Source: Fusobacterium varium
Lineage (GTDB): Bacteria; Fusobacteriota; Fusobacteriia; Fusobacteriales; Fusobacteriaceae
Assembly: GCA_002356455.1 (NCBI GenBank)
Contig: AP017968.1
Span: 744,001 to 808,000, forward strand
Length of the DNA: 64,000 bases
Direction of reading: 5' to 3'
Under the pieces are notes generated by a model. That model made no database searches. It was given only the letters and a program-made list of their open reading frames with translations, and was not told the origin of the DNA. The position numbers and the translations under genes are program-made. This document shows positions 22,580 to 32,020 of this stretch, piece by piece. The first letter of the stretch is position 1. Every line of letters begins with the position of its first letter.

Positions 22580-25500
22580 ATGAGAAGAAAAATTTATCTT
22601 ACAGCAGCATATATTATAATTTCTTTAAATATTCTGGGAATGAGCAGTGTTCCCACGGGAAATATTGAAAACACCAGTGACAGAATACTAGGTGGAGCTG
22701 ATGAGATAGAGGTAGATCTTCTTAGTGATACAATTACTTCTCAAAGCGGTGTCAATGTGAAATATGGAGATTTAAAATTAAAAGTTTTTGACATGCAGAG
22801 AGATAAGGAAAAAAATAGAGCATACCTTAAAGGAAATATAATAACTCAAGTAGACCAGCCTACAGGAATTCTTAAGTTGGAATCAACTAATGGGGATGTA
22901 TCTTTAGATGGAAACCAAGGGGTTTTTTATAATAACTTTGGATATCTTGAGATAGGAAAAGTAACTGGTGGAGAAGCTCCAAATGACAAAATTTATTTTG
23001 GTGGAAAAGTATTTGAATATGAAAATGGAAATCTTTATATAAATAATGGTTGGCTGACAACAGACTATAATGTAGCTGAAACAGCTGATCCAAATCAAAC
23101 AGGATATCATTTTCTTTCTAAAGAAATAATAGTGGAACCTGATAAGCAGCTTACTTTAAAAGGAAGCGATTTATATTTAGGAGATAATGATGTTTTTCCT
23201 TTCAGTATTCCATGGTATAGAGTTAACATAAGACAAGATTCAGAAGTACCTTTGTTTCCAGAATGGGGAACAAAAGATTACTATGGATGGCAGACTTCAT
23301 GGGGGGTTCTTTATGGAGATAAGGATAGTAAATTTAAAGGAGGATTTGCTCCTAAGTTTGCTGACCAAATGGGATTGCTGATAGGAAGATGGGAAAACTG
23401 GTATAAAACAGATAAATTTGGTACAGCAAAACTAAATATAGATGATGCATTAATATGGTCAAAAACTGATAAAAAAGAAAAATATAGTGACCCTGTTGAT
23501 TATGAAGAAAAAAATAAAAGATATAGACTAAACTATACTCATGAATATAGTGGAGAGAAAGGAATTCTGCAATTTAGTGCTATCAACGGAACATATAATA
23601 TGATTCCCAAGTTAGAAGATATAATTACAGATTATGAAGGTAATGGAAGATTTTTAAATAATACAAGACCTAAACTGGACTCTACAATAAGTTTTTTCTC
23701 AATGAATTCAGATCTTAAAGAATTAGGACCAGATAAGGATATTACTTTAAAGACAAGATTAAAATTAACTGATGATAAAGAAGCTTATGCTCTCATGGTT
23801 TATGATGATATTGATGATATTGATTATGGAAGCAACATAGATAATGACCTTTATTCACAAATTGAATTATACAAAGATAATAATAGATACAGAGTTGGAG
23901 GTTACTATAATTATTTGTATGATATGGATCCAGGTTCAACTTTAAATGATACTCAGTCAAGGGCTGAAGATTTTGGATTTGAATTTTTTGAAAAGAAAAA
24001 CAATATAGGATTCAGCTATGATGAAAAGAATGGAGATAAATTCAGAAGATTAGGACTATGGGAAAGAGATCCAAATCTTGATTCTATGATTCAGTATAAC
24101 AGCCTTTTAGGAGGGAATTTTTATTATAAATATAACCCAAGTACAATAAGAGAATATTCTCAATATGACAGCAGAGATTTGAGAGTATCTTTTGGTGATT
24201 ATGATTTTTGGGGAAATTACAGAGTAAAAGCTGGGTACAATATAAATGAATATGAAAGAAAGCTTGATTTAATGGATGATCCTTTAAGAAAAAATGTTAT
24301 AAATAAAGAGTATAATTCTGTAACAAACAAAATAGAAGACAAAACATTTGGAACTAATAGAACAAATGAACGAGATAAAGAATACAATAGATTTGAAAAT
24401 ATAATATACAACGATTTCAGAGAAGAGAGAGCGTATGTAGATTTCTATAATGATACCACTAAGTTTACTTTTGCAACTGGACAGACAAAGGAAAAATTCT
24501 GGGATAGAGAAGGAATATATTATGAACCAGCTTTTTCAATTAATTCATACAGACAATATGTAAATGAATCTAAATTCTATGAGTTTGGGGCTGAAAGAAA
24601 TGAAATACCTCTTGGAGCTTTTGGACAATTAGCACTATTTGGTGGAGTAAGATATGATAAATATGATAAAGGATATAATCCATATACGAAACATTATGCA
24701 AGTGGTGAAGATTCGACTCTTAGAACACAGTTAAAACTTAATCATACAATACAGCTTTTTGATAATACAGATAATAAAGACAGAAGAATGGATTTTGCTT
24801 TAAGCAATGATTTGAGCCTTTTTTATCAAAGATATGATTATGATTCTGGTGATATTAAATTTGGTACTGCCTACAATGATATCAGAAAGAAAACTATGAG
24901 CTCTGAGGATATTAGATTAAAAAATAAAGATAATATTTATGAAATCAAAGATACAATTAATGCAATGATAGGAAATACAGAAACAGCGTATAACATTGAG
25001 TACAAGAGAAGAGAAAATCCTGCCGATACAAGTGAACTTAATGGACAAGCATTTAAAAATGATATCAATTTTAAAATTGATGACAAACAGTCATTAACAC
25101 TGAATTATGGACAGGACAGACAATATACAAGTGAAAATGAAAGAGACAGAAATTATAATGACTTAACTTTTAGAAATTATGGTGCAGTCTACAACTATGA
25201 AGGACATAGATTATCTTATCAAAATCAAGGTATAGATTCTAAGATATGGGACATGAAAAATGTTGATAACGCCAAAGAAAAAATCAGAGCAAATACATAT
25301 GCATATCAATACTCTTTTGGAGATAATAGATTAGGATTTGATTTCAGTCAAGGTACAGATGTAAGAAGAAATTATTCAATTGACCTTAAAGAAATAGATG
25401 TAGACAATAAAATTTATGGAATTTCATTTTTAGATGGTGGAGATGTAGAGAATTATTATAGAGTTACATATGAAGATTATAACCATAAAGAAGATACAGC

Positions 25501-26317
25501 AAAATATAGATTTTCAGATGGAAGAGTTAAGAATATTAATAACTCTGATGTATTGTCATTTACTTATGAATACAGAGATAAAAGATTTACAGATGAGGAA
25601 TTAAAGAAATATGCTGAACTTGAATTCAATAAAGATTCTAATCAGCTGACACAGGCAGAACTTTACAGAGTAAGAGATATCTTGAGAGACAGAGAAAGAA
25701 ATAGTGTAAATTTCAATCTTAACAGTATAATGTATGATAGATTTAATAGTCTTGGAGATTACAAACGTAACTTTAAGATACATCTTATGATGCAGAGAAA
25801 TGATGCAAGATATGATAAAACTGGAGATTTATGGGATTCTCTGGAAGAAGTAAAAGCAAGAATATTCTATTCTCAAAACAGAGTTGGAGTGGGATATGAA
25901 ATAGAGGAAAATTCGGGATGGAACAGTGGAAGCTGGGATAGATTGAATAGAGAGCATAAAGTAAGTCTGATGGCAAAAATTGGAAAACCAAGTGAAGGCT
26001 GGAATGTAAAAACCTATGCTAAATTCTATGAAAACTTTAAAGATACTTCTAATAAGAATAGAAGAAAAAGTTCACTTGATGGTTTAGGAGTAGAGATAGG
26101 TAAAGAGTTCGGATATTATGAATGGGCAGTAGCTTATGAGAGAGAATATGATCTAGGAACAAGAGATTATGAATGGAGAGTAGCTCTTCAATTTACATTA
26201 CTTACATTCCCAGACAAACCTATATTTGGTCTTGGAGCAGATACAGATGCCAAGAAAAAAACAAGTCCTCAAACTTACTTGTTTGATGGAATAAAACCAC
26301 AAGATATAGTAGATTAA
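22580..26317 (+). CDS. lptD: LptD-like LPS-assembly outer-membrane protein
   Basis: 1245 aa, much longer than E. coli LptD (784). Signal peptide of about 20 residues. The N-terminal periplasmic part has OstA-type features (ADEIEVDLLSDTITSQSGV, VKYGDLKLKV). The segment GDNDVFPFSIPWYRVN and the aromatic-rich stretch after it fit the LptD plug/barrel junction. The remaining ~1000 residues alternate like a large beta-barrel. Together with LptE (not seen here) it would put LPS in the outer leaflet. It is co-transcribed with thrS 28 nt downstream, an odd pairing. Extra length presumably lies in long extracellular loops (residues 300-1150 rich in Asp, Lys, Asn). Confidence 0.85.
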   Translation: MRRKIYLTAAYIIISLNILGMSSVPTGNIENTSDRILGGADEIEVDLLSDTITSQSGVNVKYGDLKLKVFDMQRDKEKNRAYLKGNIITQVDQPTGILKLESTNGDVSLDGNQGVFYNNFGYLEIGKVTGGEAPNDKIYFGGKVFEYENGNLYINNGWLTTDYNVAETADPNQTGYHFLSKEIIVEPDKQLTLKGSDLYLGDNDVFPFSIPWYRVNIRQDSEVPLFPEWGTKDYYGWQTSWGVLYGDKDSKFKGGFAPKFADQMGLLIGRWENWYKTDKFGTAKLNIDDALIWSKTDKKEKYSDPVDYEEKNKRYRLNYTHEYSGEKGILQFSAINGTYNMIPKLEDIITDYEGNGRFLNNTRPKLDSTISFFSMNSDLKELGPDKDITLKTRLKLTDDKEAYALMVYDDIDDIDYGSNIDNDLYSQIELYKDNNRYRVGGYYNYLYDMDPGSTLNDTQSRAEDFGFEFFEKKNNIGFSYDEKNGDKFRRLGLWERDPNLDSMIQYNSLLGGNFYYKYNPSTIREYSQYDSRDLRVSFGDYDFWGNYRVKAGYNINEYERKLDLMDDPLRKNVINKEYNSVTNKIEDKTFGTNRTNERDKEYNRFENIIYNDFREERAYVDFYNDTTKFTFATGQTKEKFWDREGIYYEPAFSINSYRQYVNESKFYEFGAERNEIPLGAFGQLALFGGVRYDKYDKGYNPYTKHYASGEDSTLRTQLKLNHTIQLFDNTDNKDRRMDFALSNDLSLFYQRYDYDSGDIKFGTAYNDIRKKTMSSEDIRLKNKDNIYEIKDTINAMIGNTETAYNIEYKRRENPADTSELNGQAFKNDINFKIDDKQSLTLNYGQDRQYTSENERDRNYNDLTFRNYGAVYNYEGHRLSYQNQGIDSKIWDMKNVDNAKEKIRANTYAYQYSFGDNRLGFDFSQGTDVRRNYSIDLKEIDVDNKIYGISFLDGGDVENYYRVTYEDYNHKEDTAKYRFSDGRVKNINNSDVLSFTYEYRDKRFTDEELKKYAELEFNKDSNQLTQAELYRVRDILRDRERNSVNFNLNSIMYDRFNSLGDYKRNFKIHLMMQRNDARYDKTGDLWDSLEEVKARIFYSQNRVGVGYEIEENSGWNSGSWDRLNREHKVSLMAKIGKPSEGWNVKTYAKFYENFKDTSNKNRRKSSLDGLGVEIGKEFGYYEWAVAYEREYDLGTRDYEWRVALQFTLLTFPDKPIFGLGADTDAKKKTSPQTYLFDGIKPQDIVD

Positions 26318-26345
26318 AATTTGAATGTATAAATAGGAGGAAATT

Positions 26346-28259
26346 ATGAAAGTAGAATTACCAAGCGGAGATATAAAAGAATTTGAAGGACAGGCGAATA
26401 TGTTTGAAATAGCAAAGAGTATCAGTAATTCTTTAGCTAAAAAAGCAGTAGCTGTTAAAATAGATGGAACACCAATGGATATGGCAACAATTTTAGACAG
26501 AGATGCAAAAGTAGAATTTATACCTGCTGACAGTGAAGAGGGAGAAGAGATAATAAGACATTCAACAGCTCATCTAATGGCACAAGCTGTTGTCAGATTA
26601 TTTCCAGGAACAAAAGTAGCAATAGGACCTGCAATAGAAAATGGTTTTTATTATGACTTTGATCCAAAAGAGCAATTTACAGAAGAAGATTTAGTAAAAA
26701 TTGAAGATGAAATGAAAAAAATAGTAAAAGAAAATGAAAAAATTGAAAGAGTTATGATGACTAGAGAAGAAGCTATAGAGCATTTTGAAAAATTAGGTGA
26801 AATCTATAAAGTGGAAATTATAAAAGAGATAGCTCAAGGAGAAATGCTTTCTTTCTATAAACAGGGAGAATTTATGGATCTTTGCAGAGGACCTCATGTG
26901 CCATCTACATCATATTTAAAAGCTTTCAAATTAAAATCAGTTGCTGGAGCTTATTGGAGAGGAGACTCTAATAATAAAATGCTTCAAAGGATATATGGAT
27001 TTGCTTTCTCTGATGAAACTAAATTAAAAGCGTATTTAACTCTTTTAGAAGAAGCTGAAAGAAGAGATCATAGAAAACTGGGAAAAGAATTGGATTTATT
27101 CTTTGTAAGTGAATATGGACCAGGATTTCCAATATTTCTTCCAAAAGGAATGGTTATCAGAAATACTCTTATAGATCTTTGGAGAAGAGAGCATACTCTT
27201 GCAGGATATCAAGAAATTACTACTCCAATAATGTTGAATAAAGAACTATGGGAAATTTCTGGACACTGGTTTAACTATAGAGAAAATATGTATACTTCAA
27301 CAATAGATGAAACTGAATTCGCTATAAAACCGATGAACTGTCCAGGTGGTATCTTGGCATATAAATATCAACTGCATTCATACAAAGATTTTCCAATTAG
27401 ATGCGGAGAATTAGGAACAGTTCATAGACACGAGTTTTCAGGAGCTTTACATGGACTTATGAGAGTAAGATCATTCACTCAAGATGATGCTCATATATTT
27501 ATGACTCCAGATCAAATAGAAGAAGAAATTATTGGAGTAGTTGAATTGATAGATAAATTTTACAGTAAACTATTTGGATTTGAATATCACATTGAATTAT
27601 CAACTAAACCAGAAAAAGCAATTGGATCAGATGAAATATGGGAAAAAGCAGAAGCGGCACTTGCTGGAGCTCTTGACAAAATTGGAAAACCATATAAATT
27701 AAATCCTGGAGACGGAGCTTTCTACGGACCTAAATTAGACTTCAAAATCAAAGACGCTATTGGAAGAACTTGGCAATGTGGAACTATTCAATTAGACTTC
27801 AATCTTCCTGAAAGATTTGATATCAGTTATATAGGAGAAGATGGAGAAAAACATAGACCTGTAATGATTCACAGAGTTGTTTATGGTTCAATAGAAAGAT
27901 TTATAGGAATTCTTATTGAACACTTTGCAGGAGCTTTCCCATTATGGTTAGCACCTACTCAAGTAAAAATATTAACTATCAATGATGAAGTAGTTCCTTA
28001 TGCTAAAGAGATATTTAAAGCTCTTCAAGAAAGAGGAATCAGAGCAGAAATTGATGATAGAGCAGAATCTATTGGATATAAAATCAGAGAAGCTAATGGA
28101 AAATATAAAGTTCCTGTACAGCTGATTTTAGGTAAAAATGAAGTTGAAAATAAAGAAGTAAATATAAGAAAATTTGGTTCTCAACAACAAGAGTCTATGA
28201 AGCTGGACGAATTCCTAGATATTATTGTTGATGAAGCTAAAATAAGATTTGATAAATAA
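26346..28259 (+). CDS. thrS: Threonyl-tRNA synthetase
   Basis: 637 aa, full length: TGS domain (1-60), editing domain with HSTAHLMAQA and CRGPH (about 75-225), class II core with motif 2 RCGELGTVHRHE and motif 3 near GSIERFIGILIEHFAG, and the anticodon-binding domain from about 540. Charges tRNA(Thr). GGAGGAAATT precedes the ATG, 28 nt after lptD. No T-box leader can fit in that gap, so regulation would come through the lptD promoter or a site inside lptD. Confidence 0.97.
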   Translation: MKVELPSGDIKEFEGQANMFEIAKSISNSLAKKAVAVKIDGTPMDMATILDRDAKVEFIPADSEEGEEIIRHSTAHLMAQAVVRLFPGTKVAIGPAIENGFYYDFDPKEQFTEEDLVKIEDEMKKIVKENEKIERVMMTREEAIEHFEKLGEIYKVEIIKEIAQGEMLSFYKQGEFMDLCRGPHVPSTSYLKAFKLKSVAGAYWRGDSNNKMLQRIYGFAFSDETKLKAYLTLLEEAERRDHRKLGKELDLFFVSEYGPGFPIFLPKGMVIRNTLIDLWRREHTLAGYQEITTPIMLNKELWEISGHWFNYRENMYTSTIDETEFAIKPMNCPGGILAYKYQLHSYKDFPIRCGELGTVHRHEFSGALHGLMRVRSFTQDDAHIFMTPDQIEEEIIGVVELIDKFYSKLFGFEYHIELSTKPEKAIGSDEIWEKAEAALAGALDKIGKPYKLNPGDGAFYGPKLDFKIKDAIGRTWQCGTIQLDFNLPERFDISYIGEDGEKHRPVMIHRVVYGSIERFIGILIEHFAGAFPLWLAPTQVKILTINDEVVPYAKEIFKALQERGIRAEIDDRAESIGYKIREANGKYKVPVQLILGKNEVENKEVNIRKFGSQQQESMKLDEFLDIIVDEAKIRFDK

Positions 28260-28267
28260 TTAATTAT

Positions 28268-28300
28268 AAAAGCCTTGACTTGTTCAGGGCTTTTATTTTT
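28268..28300 (+). terminator. Terminator of lptD-thrS
   Basis: AAAAGCCTTGA pairs with TCAGGGCTTTT (one wobble) with loop CTTGT, followed by ATTTTT. Confidence 0.9.
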
Positions 28301-28340
28301 AAAATAAAATAAATTTTTTATTCTAATGTGGCTAGTTATA

Positions 28341-28369
28341 TTGAAAAAATATCATAAATATGGTAAAAT
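28341..28369 (+). promoter_or_regulatory. Promoter of the dus-mutS-lpt-alaS-sec operon
   Basis: TTGAAA, 17-nt spacer, TAAAAT, 50 nt before the dus start. It is the only good promoter I see before the eight-gene run. Confidence 0.7.
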
Positions 28370-28418
28370 TTTTAGATTGAGATACCTTTTTTATTTAATG
28401 GTGGAGGAAGAAAAATTT

Positions 28419-29381
28419 ATGATAAAAATATACACTGCTCCTATTGCTGGAGTGACAGATTATACATATAGAGGAATTTTAAAAGAATTTGAGCCAGATC
28501 TTTTATTTACAGAAATGGTAAGTATAAATGCTTTAGAAGTAGCATGTGAAAAGACTCTTAAAGTTATTTTAAGACTTAGGGAAGGAGATTCTGTACAGCT
28601 TTTTGGCAAAGATATCAAAAAAATGGTGGAGAGTGCAAAATTTGTAGAAAGTCTTGGAGTAAAGCATATAGACATAAATTCAGGCTGTCCAATGAAAAAA
28701 ATAGTTAATAATGGATATGGAGCAGCTCTTATGGAACAGCCAGAGTTAGTAAAGACAATGCTTTCTGAAGTCAGAAGTGCTTTAAATGACAAAACAGATC
28801 TTTCTATAAAAATAAGAGTAGGTTACAAGGAAAGTAAAAATCCGGTAGAAATAGCTAAAATAGCTCAAGAGACTGGATGTAAGCATATAACTGTTCATGG
28901 AAGAACAAGAGAACAGATGTATACAGGAAAAGCTGACTGGAGTCTTATAAAAGAAGTGAAAGAAAGTGTAAATATACCAGTTATAGGAAATGGAGATATA
29001 TTTACTGCTGAAGATGCTAAGGAGAGAGTAGATTATTCTGGAGTAGATGGAATCATGCTGGCTCGAGGCATATTTGGAAACCCTTGGTTGATAAGAGATA
29101 TTAGAGAATATTTTGAATATGGAAAAATACTTCATCCAGTAACAGATACAGAAAAAATTGATATGGCAATAAAACATACTGAAAGAACAGAGATTGAACA
29201 TCCAGAAAGACCTTTTATTTTCGAGCTTAGAAAACATTTGTGCTGGTATTTAAAAGGGATAAGGAATACTGCTGAAATAAAAGATAAAATAAATCATACA
29301 GATAACTACAATGAAATAATAGAACTTTTAAATAGAGTGAAAGATAATCTTCTTTCAGAACCAGAAATAGTAACTATGTAA
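28419..29381 (+). CDS. dusB: tRNA-dihydrouridine synthase (DusB-like)
   Basis: 320 aa from the ATG at 28419; the frame stays open upstream across the promoter, and GGAGG lies 11 nt before this ATG. TIM-barrel FMN enzyme: APIAGVTD at the start, DINSGCPMKKI with the catalytic cysteine, SIKIRVGY, ITVHGRTREQMYTG and GVDGIMLARG. It reduces uridine in the tRNA D-loop. The DusB assignment over DusA/C is by general resemblance and is less sure than the family. Confidence 0.92.
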   Translation: MIKIYTAPIAGVTDYTYRGILKEFEPDLLFTEMVSINALEVACEKTLKVILRLREGDSVQLFGKDIKKMVESAKFVESLGVKHIDINSGCPMKKIVNNGYGAALMEQPELVKTMLSEVRSALNDKTDLSIKIRVGYKESKNPVEIAKIAQETGCKHITVHGRTREQMYTGKADWSLIKEVKESVNIPVIGNGDIFTAEDAKERVDYSGVDGIMLARGIFGNPWLIRDIREYFEYGKILHPVTDTEKIDMAIKHTERTEIEHPERPFIFELRKHLCWYLKGIRNTAEIKDKINHTDNYNEIIELLNRVKDNLLSEPEIVTM

Positions 29382-29393
29382 GGAGTTGAGAAA

Positions 29394-32018
29394 GTGGCTG
29401 GAGATACACCTTTAATGAGTCAATACAAAGAAATAAAAGAGCAAAATAAGGATAATCTTCTGTTTTTTCGTTTAGGAGATTTTTATGAGATGTTTTTTGA
29501 TGATGCAGTTATAGCTTCTAAAGAGCTGGGATTGACATTGACAAGCAGAAACAGAGAGAAAGGACAAGATGTGCCTCTTGCTGGTGTTCCTTATCATTCA
29601 GTATCTTCGTATATAGCTAAATTGGTTAATAAAGGCTATAAAGTGGCTATCTGTGAACAAGTAGAGGATCCCAAAAGTGTAAAAGGGATAGTAAAAAGAG
29701 AGGTTGTAAGAGTTATAACACCTGGAACTGTTATTGATACAGATTATCTTGATGAAAAAAGTAATAACTATCTTATGGGGATAAAAATAGATGGAAATAA
29801 GGGAGCAATAGCTTATGTAGATATTACAACTGGTGAATTTAAGGCCAGTGAACTGGAAGGAGAAGATATAATATTTAAACTTTTGGGAGAAATAAATAAA
29901 ACTGCTCCTAAAGAAATATTGTTGGAAGAAAAAACTTATGATAAATACTATGAAGAGTTAAAAAAACATAATACTTTATCAGATGTTAACATAAGCAAAA
30001 TAACTGAAAAAAGAAAATGTGAAGACTATCTTAAAGATTATTTCAATGTAATATCATTGGAAAGTTTTGGATTAAAAGATAAAAAAATGGCTGTTACAAT
30101 ATCAGCAACTGTTTTAAATTATGTAGCAGAACTGCAAAAGGGAAAAGAACTTCCTGTAAATAACATATTATATACCAGCAGTGAAAATATAATGGAGCTT
30201 AATATAACTACTCAAAAAAATCTGGATATAGTGGATAATTATAGAGAAAAAAATGGAGCAGGAACACTTTTATGGGTGATGGATGAATGTATGACTTCTA
30301 TGGGAAGCAGACTTTTGAAAAAATTTATAAAAAATCCTCTTCTTGACATAGAAAAAATAAATGAGAGACAAAAGGATATAGCTTTTTTCATTGAAAATGT
30401 ACTTCTTAGAGAAGAAATTAGAGAAAAATTGAAAAGTATATATGATATAGAAAGAATAATAGGAAAGCTTATTCTTGAAACTGAAAATGGAAGAGATTTG
30501 ATTTCACTGAAAATTTCTATAAAAAATTCCCTAGAAATATTAAAACTTTTACAAGGAAATTCAATATTTTCTATTGAAGTAAAAACTTTGATTGATATCT
30601 ATAATTTAATAGAAAAAACTATTGTAGATGATCCGCCTTTTTCAGTGAGAGAAGGAGGAATTATCAGACAGGGATATAATGAAATGCTTGATGAACTTCA
30701 TGGCTTATCAAAAGATGGAAAGGATTATATTCTTGAAATAGAAAACAGAGAAAGAGAAAGAACAGGGATAAAAGGTCTGAAGATAAAATATAATAAAGTA
30801 TTTGGTTATTTTATAGAGGTGACAAGAGCTAATGCACATTTAGTTCCAGCTGATTATATTAGAAAACAAACCTTAGCTAATGCTGAAAGATATATAGTTC
30901 CCGATTTGAAAGAATATGAAGAAAAGGTATTGAATGCTAAGGATAAGATAGAAAATTTAGAATACCAGCTATTTAAAGAAGTTGCTTATGAAATAAAAAG
31001 CCATAAAGGAATACTTCAAGATTTGGCATATAAGATAGCCTACCTTGATGTGGCAAGCAATCTGGCTCACATAGCAATAAAAAATTCATATATCCAGCCT
31101 GAAATACATGCAGGTAAAGATATAGAAATAATTGCTGGAAGACATCCCATAGTAGAAAAGCTTATTCCAGCAGGAGAATATGTAAAGAATAATATAGTAT
31201 TTGATGATAATAAAGAAATGATAATACTTACAGGGCCAAATATGTCAGGTAAATCTACTTATATGAAGCAGGTAGCTTTAATCATAATTATGGCTCATAT
31301 GGGATCATATGTACCAGCTAACTATGCTAAGATAGGGTTGGTAGATAAAATCTTTACAAGAATAGGTGCAAGTGATGATCTTCTTACAGGGCAGTCTACA
31401 TTTATGCTTGAAATGAGTGAAGTTGCTAATATAGTAAACAGTGCAACAAACAGGTCATTTATAATACTTGATGAAATAGGAAGAGGAACTTCAACTTTTG
31501 ATGGTATTTCCATAGCAACAGCCATCACTGAATATATTCATGAAAGAATAGGAGCAAAAACAATATTTGCGACACATTATCATGAGCTTACTCAATTGGA
31601 AGATAAACTGGACAGGGCTGAAAATTATAGAATAGAAGTAAAAGAAAATGATAAAGAGATAGTTTTTTTAAGAGAAATAGTAAAAGGTGGAGCAGATAAA
31701 TCTTATGGAATAGAAGTAGCAAGACTTGCAGGATTGCCTAAAGAGATATTGGATAGATCAAAATCTGTATTAAAAAATTTAGAAGATAGAAAACAAATAA
31801 TTGAAAAAAAATTAAAAGGAGAGCAGCTTATACTTTTTGGAACTCCTCAGAAGGAAGAACCAGTTGAAGAAGAAAAAAATAATTTAAAAGGGAAAGAACT
31901 GACAAAAGAACAAAAAATAGTTATGAGAGTATTGGAAGAGTTAGATCCTAATGGAATGACACCTTTGGAAGCCTTATTAAAGCTTAATGAGCTGAAAAAA
32001 ATATTAAATAGGAGTTAA
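29394..32018 (+). CDS. mutS: DNA mismatch repair protein MutS
   Basis: 874 aa beginning at GTG with AAGGAG 8 nt upstream. The mismatch-binding domain has LLFFRLGDFYEMFFDDA, containing the Phe-x-Glu motif. The connector, lever and clamp follow. The ATPase has Walker A TGPNMSGKST (about 613-622), LDEIGRGTST and the His loop ATHYHEL. It recognises mismatches and recruits MutL, which is not in this window. It is embedded in an operon with LPS and translation genes; the next start is 2 nt after its stop. Confidence 0.97.
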   Translation: MAGDTPLMSQYKEIKEQNKDNLLFFRLGDFYEMFFDDAVIASKELGLTLTSRNREKGQDVPLAGVPYHSVSSYIAKLVNKGYKVAICEQVEDPKSVKGIVKREVVRVITPGTVIDTDYLDEKSNNYLMGIKIDGNKGAIAYVDITTGEFKASELEGEDIIFKLLGEINKTAPKEILLEEKTYDKYYEELKKHNTLSDVNISKITEKRKCEDYLKDYFNVISLESFGLKDKKMAVTISATVLNYVAELQKGKELPVNNILYTSSENIMELNITTQKNLDIVDNYREKNGAGTLLWVMDECMTSMGSRLLKKFIKNPLLDIEKINERQKDIAFFIENVLLREEIREKLKSIYDIERIIGKLILETENGRDLISLKISIKNSLEILKLLQGNSIFSIEVKTLIDIYNLIEKTIVDDPPFSVREGGIIRQGYNEMLDELHGLSKDGKDYILEIENRERERTGIKGLKIKYNKVFGYFIEVTRANAHLVPADYIRKQTLANAERYIVPDLKEYEEKVLNAKDKIENLEYQLFKEVAYEIKSHKGILQDLAYKIAYLDVASNLAHIAIKNSYIQPEIHAGKDIEIIAGRHPIVEKLIPAGEYVKNNIVFDDNKEMIILTGPNMSGKSTYMKQVALIIIMAHMGSYVPANYAKIGLVDKIFTRIGASDDLLTGQSTFMLEMSEVANIVNSATNRSFIILDEIGRGTSTFDGISIATAITEYIHERIGAKTIFATHYHELTQLEDKLDRAENYRIEVKENDKEIVFLREIVKGGADKSYGIEVARLAGLPKEILDRSKSVLKNLEDRKQIIEKKLKGEQLILFGTPQKEEPVEEEKNNLKGKELTKEQKIVMRVLEELDPNGMTPLEALLKLNELKKILNRS

Positions 32019-32020
32019 AT

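Noticed and set aside
26318-26345. T-box or other tRNA-sensing leader upstream of thrS (and of alaS at 35445-35467)
   Set aside because: The gaps are 28 and 23 nt, far too short for a T-box; only ribosome-binding sites are present.
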